DNA of 64,000 nucleotides, taken from assembly GCF_026157035.1 (NCBI RefSeq), contig NZ_JANJZA010000001.1:1901001-1965000 (forward strand), in the 5' to 3' direction. Source of the DNA: Sphingomicrobium nitratireducens (GTDB taxonomy: Bacteria; Pseudomonadota; Alphaproteobacteria; Sphingomonadales; Sphingomonadaceae). The position numbers were made by a program, and so were the translations under genes. The first letter of the stretch is position 1, and each line of letters starts with the position of its first letter. The notes beneath the pieces are model-generated. The model had not been told where the DNA came from. It saw nothing but the letters and a program-made list of their open reading frames with translations, and ran no database searches. Below are positions 59,416-64,000 of this stretch, piece by piece.

Positions 59416-59748
59416 ATGCTCAAGAAGTTCGGCAGACTGTTCGTGATCAAGACGCGCTGGGAAGCGTGGCTGGTCACGTACGCCATCGCGCTGGGCGCGG
59501 TCGAACGGGGCAAGACCTATCTCGCGAATTATCCCGGCGGCTGGGGCCTGGCTCTTTTCTTCGCCTGCCTCGGCGTCGTGTTCCTCGCCGGCGCGAAGCT
59601 ACTCGACAGCGTTCGACCGGCAGAGCCGCGCATCGTCGAAGGCCCGCATCCGGCGCTGGCACGGCATGCCGCCTCGCCCGCGCGCCGTCACGTCAGCGAT
59701 ATTCAGCGTACGGGGTCCCGCCGGCAACGCGCAGCGTCACGACGCTGA
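59416..59748 (+). CDS. Small membrane protein behind a sigma-54 promoter, unknown function
   Basis: Protein of 110 residues resembling sphingomonad conserved hypotheticals. A basic N-terminus (MLKKFGRLFVIKTRWEAW) is followed by two hydrophobic segments (about 17-30 and 43-62) and a basic C-terminal tail. No domain recognised. The sigma-54 promoter and CtrA-like boxes immediately upstream suggest cell-cycle or motility control. The predicted start of transcription leaves almost no leader, so translation would be leaderless or nearly so. Its last 56 bases overlap the convergent gene. Confidence 0.7.
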   Translation: MLKKFGRLFVIKTRWEAWLVTYAIALGAVERGKTYLANYPGGWGLALFFACLGVVFLAGAKLLDSVRPAEPRIVEGPHPALARHAASPARRHVSDIQRTGSRRQRAASRR

Positions 59749-60028
59749 CGTCACACAGGTTCACGCCGGACCACACCAGCGTCTGCCCGCCTGCTTGCGC
59801 CTGAATGTCGAACGCGCAATCCGGATTGGAAAACTTCACTGCCTGGCGGGCATCGGGCGCAGGGGCCGAGCCGAGCGGCTGCCAGGCCGCGGTGCCCGTG
59901 CGCCGGATCGACAGGTCGCCGAGCGCATTGCCGGTCCCGTTGACGAGGGTGAAGTCGGTCGCCTGGGCGAACAGCGGGGCGCTCGTGGAGACGCAAAGCG
60001 CGAGCGCGAACAAGGGAAGCATCTTCAT
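59693..60028 (-). CDS. Small periplasmic protein, unknown function
   Basis: Protein of 111 residues. The signal peptide (about 1-21, ending APLFAQ) is followed by a beta-rich domain beginning ATDFTLVNGTGNALGDLSIR, with two cysteines (NPDCAFD, NLCDVSV) that could form one disulfide. Sphingomonad proteins of similar pattern are unannotated. ATG 60028 has AAGGAAG upstream. It overlaps the convergent membrane-protein gene by 56 bases. Confidence 0.75.
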   Translation of the reverse strand: MKMLPLFALALCVSTSAPLFAQATDFTLVNGTGNALGDLSIRRTGTAAWQPLGSAPAPDARQAVKFSNPDCAFDIQAQAGGQTLVWSGVNLCDVSVVTLRVAGGTPYAEYR

Positions 60029-60173
60029 GGCTTCCTTATAGCCTAGACTCACCCGAACGGGAAATGTCATGCCTTCCGCTCCGGGCGCTTGGGGGCGATT
60101 CGCGCACGTTTACGCGTGATTCACTTTTTCCGGTCAGTCTGCGTTTCGATCGCCGCGAAATGGGAGGTGGATT

Positions 60174-60332
60174 GTGCGTACCGAATCCGATCACCGCTTC
60201 TATGCGCGCCGCGCTGCCGAAGAGCGCACGGCCGCGATGCGATCGGTCACTGCCGCAGCCAAGTCGCGTCACGAGATGCTCGCCGCCGAGTTCGCGGCGC
60301 GGGCGCAGAAATACCAACCGATTTCCGCCTGA
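60174..60332 (+). CDS. Small basic protein (52 aa, GTG start)
   Basis: Reads MRTESDHRFYARRAAEERTA and ends in YQPISA: a highly helical, Arg/Ala-rich protein without membrane segments. GGGAGG lies about 8 bases upstream of GTG 60174, and a strong terminator follows 28 bases after the stop, so the unit looks like a complete monocistronic gene. Similar short proteins occur in sphingomonads; function unknown. Confidence 0.65.
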   Translation: MRTESDHRFYARRAAEERTAAMRSVTAAAKSRHEMLAAEFAARAQKYQPISA

Positions 60333-60360
60333 CGTACCGGCTTCGGAGCCGACGCAAACG

Positions 60361-60395
60361 AAAAGCCGCGCAGGGTTTCCCCGACGCGGCTTTTT
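60361..60395 (+). terminator. Intrinsic terminator
   Basis: AAAAGCCGCG (60361-60370) pairs with CGCGGCTTTT (60385-60394), loop of 14 bases, followed by T-rich TTCTTT. It ends the small-protein transcript and could act in both directions. Confidence 0.9.
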
Positions 60396-60409
60396 CTTTG
60401 CGGAGCCAA

Positions 60410-60486
60410 TGGCGCGCCCGGAAGGATTCGAACCTCCGGCCTTCTGATTCGTAGTCAGATGCTCTATCCAGCTGAGCTACGGGCGC
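60410..60486 (-). tRNA. tRNA-Arg (anticodon ACG)
   Basis: 77 bases on the minus strand: acceptor GCGCCCG pairing with CGGGCGC, D arm GCTC...GAGC, anticodon stem TCTGA/TCAGA with loop CTACGAA (anticodon ACG, normally edited to ICG), T arm with GGTTCGAATCC, and an encoded CCA end. It reads CGU, CGC and CGA. Confidence 0.97.
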
Positions 60487-60596
60487 TTGGGCTGGAGGGC
60501 GCAATAGTGGGGCATGTCCAAGGGCGCAACCCCCTCTTTTGAACAAAATGTCCAATCGCATTGTCGGATGCCCCCCGCCTGCCTACAGACAGGGCG

Positions 60597-61094
60597 ATGC
60601 GCGCGCTTTTGCTCCTTCCGATCCTTCTTGTCGCGGCCTGTTCGACCCCTGCGGTCGACCCACCGCCGCTCCATGGCCGCGCGGGCGAATCGCTCGACCC
60701 GCGCCTGCCGGTTGCCGTGACGCAGCTGCCGCGCGAGGCCGATCCCACCCTCCTTTCCCGTCTAGAGGCATTGGTCGCCCAGGCGGCCGCGGGCTCGAAC
60801 GCGTTCGACGCGCTCGCCGGCCAGGTCGTGCCCATCGTCGAGGCCGCGGATGCGCCCGGCTCGGAAGCGTGGACGGCCGCGCAGCAGGCGCTCTCGCGCC
60901 TCGATGCCGCGCGCGCGCCGGTCGCGACCGCGCTGGCCGATATCGACCGGCTCGCGACGGGCTCGATCGAGGAGCGCGAATGGGTCGCCCCGGCCGACCG
61001 CGAAGCGATCGCCACCGCGAGCGCCGCGGTCGCGAGGATCGACGAGCGCCAGTCGGCGCTGATCGACCGCCTGACCGGTCACCTCAGCCCCTAG
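60597..61094 (+). CDS. Helical lipoprotein, unknown function
   Basis: Protein of 165 residues with a lipobox (PILLVAAC, Cys 15) followed by about 140 residues rich in Ala, Arg and Glu, almost entirely helical (a hairpin or coiled coil is likely). No domain recognised; reminiscent of small envelope lipoproteins. ATG 60597 with AGGG upstream gives the signal peptide. Its end overlaps the convergent GNAT gene by 11 bases. Confidence 0.75.
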   Translation: MRALLLLPILLVAACSTPAVDPPPLHGRAGESLDPRLPVAVTQLPREADPTLLSRLEALVAQAAAGSNAFDALAGQVVPIVEAADAPGSEAWTAAQQALSRLDAARAPVATALADIDRLATGSIEEREWVAPADREAIATASAAVARIDERQSALIDRLTGHLSP

Positions 61095-61638
61095 CGCGCC
61101 ATTCGTACTTGGTGATCAGCCACTGCCGCGCGGGGCCATAGCGCTCCGAATAGACGGCATCGTGATAGGCGAGCGCGGGATCCTCGATCATGCCGAGCCG
61201 CAGCATCAGCGTCTGGCTAGCCGTATTGCCGCCGACCGTGACCGCGCTGACCCGCGCCGCCCCGTACCGCTCGAACGCGAGTTCGAGCGCCTTTTCTGCC
61301 GCTTCGCGCGCATAGCCCTTCCCCCATGCACTTTCGCGGAAGCGCCAGCCGATCTCCATCTCGCCCGGATTGGGCGCGCCCTCATAGTTGAGGCGCTTCA
61401 ACCCGCAGAAACCGAGCATCTCGTCGTCGTCCAGTCGCTCCACGATCCAGAAGGTGAAGCCGAAGTCGCGCTCATAGCCTTGCAGGCGCTCGAACCCCTC
61501 GCACCATTTCTCGTAGGCCTGCACTCCGCCCAGCCACTGCATCACGGCCGGCGTATTCATGATGTCGTAGAAACGCCTGCAATCGTCCGCCTGCCAGCTT
61601 CGCAATCGAAGGCGTTCAGTCCGTGCTTGAAAGGTCAT
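61084..61638 (-). CDS. GNAT acetyltransferase (RimJ/RimL-like)
   Basis: Acetyltransferase of 184 residues. TERLRLRSWQADDCRRFYDI at the start and the acetyl-CoA loop region AWGKGYAREAAEKALELAF, then NTASQTLMLRLGM, match the RimJ/RimL group that acetylates protein N-termini or small amines. Target unknown. ATG 61638 has GGGG upstream and overlaps the permease gene by 23 bases, so hemB-permease-GNAT are coupled. Confidence 0.9.
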   Translation of the reverse strand: MTFQARTERLRLRSWQADDCRRFYDIMNTPAVMQWLGGVQAYEKWCEGFERLQGYERDFGFTFWIVERLDDDEMLGFCGLKRLNYEGAPNPGEMEIGWRFRESAWGKGYAREAAEKALELAFERYGAARVSAVTVGGNTASQTLMLRLGMIEDPALAYHDAVYSERYGPARQWLITKYEWRARG

Positions 61639-62899
61639 CGATCCCCGTCCGCCGCGCGAAGAAATAGAGAAGCGAGCCGACAGCAGCAAAGCCGCCAAGG
61701 GTCAACCACTGATCGGGCGTCGTCTGGGTCGCTGCCCAGATCGAAAGGAGCAACGCGATCGGCGCGGCAATGGCAATGGTCGTGTTGACGACCGCCAGCC
61801 CCGCCCGCGCACGCAGCCGCGGCAGCGAGACGATCGACGCGATGTAGGCCACCAGCCGCGCCACGGTCGACATGATCGCGAGGACGAGGAAATCGTCGAC
61901 CAGCGCGAACAGGGTGATCAGCACGAACAGGAACAGGATCGAGTTGGCGGGCGTCCCCCAGCGCGAAACCTTGCCGAACCAGGCGGGCAGCAGCCCGTCG
62001 TCGGCAAGCGCCGAAGGCATCCGGCTGGTCGACGTATAACCCGCAGTGAGGTTGGCCAGCACCGACACGACGATGGTCGCCGCGATCAGCAGCGCACCGA
62101 CATCGCCCCAGTGAAGCCGCGCCAGCTCGGTGATCGGCGCCTCGGGCCCGGACCCGGCGATGACCGAGTGACTGTAGGCCCATTGCAGCCCGAAATAGAT
62201 CAGCGTCACGAGCGCCAGGCTAAACAGCAAGGCGCGCGGCATGGCCCGCTTCGGATTGCGAGTCTCGCCCGCAGGCACGGTCGCGTTCTCGAACCCGACG
62301 AACGCGTAGAGGGCACCGAGCGCGATTCCCTCGACCGCGCCGAATTGCGGCAGCACGACCGGACCGGGCGCGGAGGCGGCCGCGATGCCGACGATCACAA
62401 GCAGGACGAGCGGGAGAAGTTTGACCACCGTCATTGCGCCGAGCGCCGAGACAGCCCTGCGCACGCCGATGACGTTGATGATAGCAAGGAAGGAGAAGAT
62501 CGCGACGATCGCGACCGTCTTGGCTGCCCCCTCCCCGATCGCGGGCCATAGCGCTGCGGCATAGGCGATCAGCACGAGCACGTTGGCCCCGAAGCTGATC
62601 ACACGCGCGGCGTAATAGGTCCAGCCGATGACAAACCCCGGATAGGCTCCCCATGCGTCGCCGACGAAGCGTTGCGGGCCACCCGAGCGATCGGTCAGCT
62701 TCGTCAGTTCGGCGAAGCAAATGACGATGCTCATCACGAGCAGCCCGCCGATCAGCAGCAGCCACGGCGCGAATGTTCCGACAGCCTGATGCAGAACCTC
62801 GGGAAGCCCGAAAATCCCCGCGCCGATCAACCCGTTGACCACTAGGAAGGCGACGCCAAGCGTCCCCATGTCGCGGCGATACTTGCCGCCGTCGCTCAT
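61616..62899 (-). CDS. APC family amino-acid permease
   Basis: Secondary transporter of 427 residues with 12 predicted helices in the APC superfamily. The N-terminal GTLGVAFLVVNGLIGAGIFG is the substrate-binding helix 1 motif; FVGFENATVPAGETRNPKRA is the helix 6 region and following loop. Substrate is probably an amino acid or amine. The ATG overlaps the hemB stop (ATGA). Coupling to hemB raises the possibility of 5-aminolevulinate transport, which is only conjecture. Confidence 0.9.
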   Translation of the reverse strand: MSDGGKYRRDMGTLGVAFLVVNGLIGAGIFGLPEVLHQAVGTFAPWLLLIGGLLVMSIVICFAELTKLTDRSGGPQRFVGDAWGAYPGFVIGWTYYAARVISFGANVLVLIAYAAALWPAIGEGAAKTVAIVAIFSFLAIINVIGVRRAVSALGAMTVVKLLPLVLLVIVGIAAASAPGPVVLPQFGAVEGIALGALYAFVGFENATVPAGETRNPKRAMPRALLFSLALVTLIYFGLQWAYSHSVIAGSGPEAPITELARLHWGDVGALLIAATIVVSVLANLTAGYTSTSRMPSALADDGLLPAWFGKVSRWGTPANSILFLFVLITLFALVDDFLVLAIMSTVARLVAYIASIVSLPRLRARAGLAVVNTTIAIAAPIALLLSIWAATQTTPDQWLTLGGFAAVGSLLYFFARRTGIDDLSSTD

Positions 62900-63882
62900 G
62901 CGATTTTCCGCGCGATCTCCAGCGCGTGATAGGTGAGGATGCCGGTACACCCGGCGCGCTTGAAGGCGACGAGCGTCTCCATGATCATCGCGTCGCGGTC
63001 CCCCGCCCCGCTGGCCGCCGCCGCTTCGAGCATCGCGTACTCGCCGCTGGTCGAGTAAGCGAAAATCGGCGCTTCGAACGCGTCGCGCACGCGGGCGATC
63101 ACGTCGAGATAGGCAAGCCCCGGCTTCACCATCACGAAGTCGGCTCCCTCGTCGAGATCCTGCTCGATTTCGCGCAGCGCTTCGGCGCTGTTGCGAAAGT
63201 CCATCTGGTAGCCACGCTTGTCGCCCTTCAGGCGATCTCCCGATCCGACCGCCTCGCGGAAGGGGCCGTAGAAGGCGGAAGCATATTTGGCGGCGTAGGC
63301 CATGATCGCGGTGTCGGGATGCCCGTTTTCCTCGAGCACCTCGCGGATCGCGCCGATGCGGCCGTCCATCATGTCCGACGGTGCGACGATGTCCGCCCCG
63401 GCGCGCGCCTGGACGATCGCCTGTTGCGCGAGCACCGCCACGGTGCGGTCATTGTCGACGCTGCCGTCATTGGCGAGCAACCCGTCATGGCCGTGGCTGG
63501 TGTAGGGATCGAGCGCAACGTCGGCCATCACGCCGATGTCGGGGACCGCGTCCTTGATCGCGGCGATGGCGCGGCAGACGAGATTGTCGGCGTTGAGCGC
63601 TTCCTTGCCGTCGTCGCTGCGCCGGTCGGCGGGCGTATTGGGAAACAGGGCCACCAGCTTGATCCCTGCATCGCGCGCCTCTTTCGCCCGCTCGACGAGG
63701 AAGTCGATGCTCCAGCGCGAGACGCCGGGCAGCGTCGCGATCGGCTGTTCTTCGTTCTCGCCATCGACGACGAACAGCGGCCAGACGAGATCGCTCGGGT
63801 GGAGGCGATGTTCGGCCAGGAGGTCGCGCATCCATGCCGATTGGCGGCCGCGGCGCAGGCGAAGGGCGGGGAAATGGCTCAT
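62896..63882 (-). CDS. hemB: Delta-aminolevulinic acid dehydratase
   Basis: Porphobilinogen synthase of 328 residues: joins two 5-aminolevulinates in heme synthesis. Schiff-base lysines are in AYAAKYASAFYGPFREA and FVMVKPGLAYLDV; ADVALDPYTSHGHDGL is the metal region, where Asp replaces the zinc cysteines, indicating a magnesium-type enzyme. ATG 63882 was chosen; the two codons before it (TTG, GCC) extend the frame without a ribosome site. It is the first gene of a unit with the permease and GNAT. Confidence 0.97.
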   Translation of the reverse strand: MSHFPALRLRRGRQSAWMRDLLAEHRLHPSDLVWPLFVVDGENEEQPIATLPGVSRWSIDFLVERAKEARDAGIKLVALFPNTPADRRSDDGKEALNADNLVCRAIAAIKDAVPDIGVMADVALDPYTSHGHDGLLANDGSVDNDRTVAVLAQQAIVQARAGADIVAPSDMMDGRIGAIREVLEENGHPDTAIMAYAAKYASAFYGPFREAVGSGDRLKGDKRGYQMDFRNSAEALREIEQDLDEGADFVMVKPGLAYLDVIARVRDAFEAPIFAYSTSGEYAMLEAAAASGAGDRDAMIMETLVAFKRAGCTGILTYHALEIARKIA

Positions 63883-63944
63883 GGCCAAGCGCTCTAGCGT
63901 GAAGCGCCCACGGAAAGAAAGACGGATTGGCGCATTGAGGGGCC

Positions 63945-64000
63945 ATGGACAGTGGCGTTCCCGACAAGGCGATCCTGGTGGTCAACGCGATGAGCCGGCG
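63945..64000 (+). CDS. Probable diacylglycerol/lipid kinase (3' partial)
   Basis: Only 18 codons are visible, reading MDSGVPDKAILVVNAMSR. AILVVNAxSR is the N-terminal strand and nucleotide-binding start of the diacylglycerol kinase catalytic (YegS/DgkB) family. GAGGGG lies just upstream of ATG 63945. Divergent from hemB, 62 bases away. The family call rests on very little sequence. Confidence 0.5.
   Translation, partial: MDSGVPDKAILVVNAMSR

Overview
The window is a GC-rich (roughly 65 %) bacterial chromosome segment, tightly packed on both strands with ATGA, GTGA and CTAG gene overlaps. The gene set points to an alphaproteobacterium of the order Sphingomonadales: EIVVTG-type TonB-box receptors, an aerobic 2-oxoglutarate:ferredoxin oxidoreductase, DUF6356 and DUF2793 proteins, HWE-type histidine kinases, a gene transfer agent remnant, and a GAAC-N7-GAAC LexA box in front of uvrA. 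No rRNA, CRISPR array, insertion sequence or replication origin was seen, and no gene-free stretch exceeds about 200 bases.

Layout. 1-4.9 kb: M1 aminopeptidase (5' end cut by the window), glutathione transferase, retropepsin-like protease, Bax-inhibitor-1 protein, ThpR. 4.9-11.8 kb: an accessory surface-uptake locus made of a TonB-dependent receptor, a membrane-anchored winged-helix/TPR regulator, two paralogous TbpB-like lipoproteins and a Slam-type outer-membrane translocator (DUF560). 11.9-16.9 kb: SOS-controlled uvrA, Cu/Zn superoxide dismutase, a free-standing OmpA domain, and a porin-like barrel ending in polyproline. 17.0-19.1 kb: a gene transfer agent remnant in which the 5' end of the large terminase is joined out of frame to the 3' end of the tail/host-specificity gene, followed by a possible small RNA. 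19.2-31.8 kb: HWE kinase, folE, tRNA-Arg(CCT), nitrilase-grxC-comF, methyltransferase, Flp pilin, M48 lipoprotein protease, accA, xerD, aroK-aroB. 31.8-37.2 kb: Kef antiporter, Fe-S scaffold-like protein, cysS, cvpA, radA. 37.3-39.6 kb: an HxlR regulator, a TolC-like protein and a small secreted cysteine protein that share one palindromic operator. 39.7-55.3 kb: MFS exporter, cysK, GGDEF-EAL-PilZ protein, acyl-CoA dehydrogenase with MerR regulator, purF, SDR, cfa, photolyase, korA/korB with a 32-residue membrane peptide between them. 55.4-59.3 kb: rppH, then an M20 hydrolase coupled to astA and astB (arginine succinyltransferase pathway). 59.3-64 kb: a small membrane protein behind CtrA-like boxes and a consensus sigma-54 promoter, small hypotheticals, tRNA-Arg(ACG), GNAT, amino-acid permease, hemB, and the start of a probable lipid kinase.

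The best candidate for an undescribed system is the 4.9-11.8 kb locus. Slam moves lipoproteins to the cell surface, TbpB-like lipoproteins capture a ligand there, and the TonB-dependent receptor imports it; the ligand cannot be read from the sequence. The next most interesting signals are the CtrA/sigma-54 promoter at 59.3-59.4 kb, the shared HxlR operator, the gene transfer agent deletion scar, the korA/korB micropeptide, and the M20 enzyme as a possible AstE replacement.
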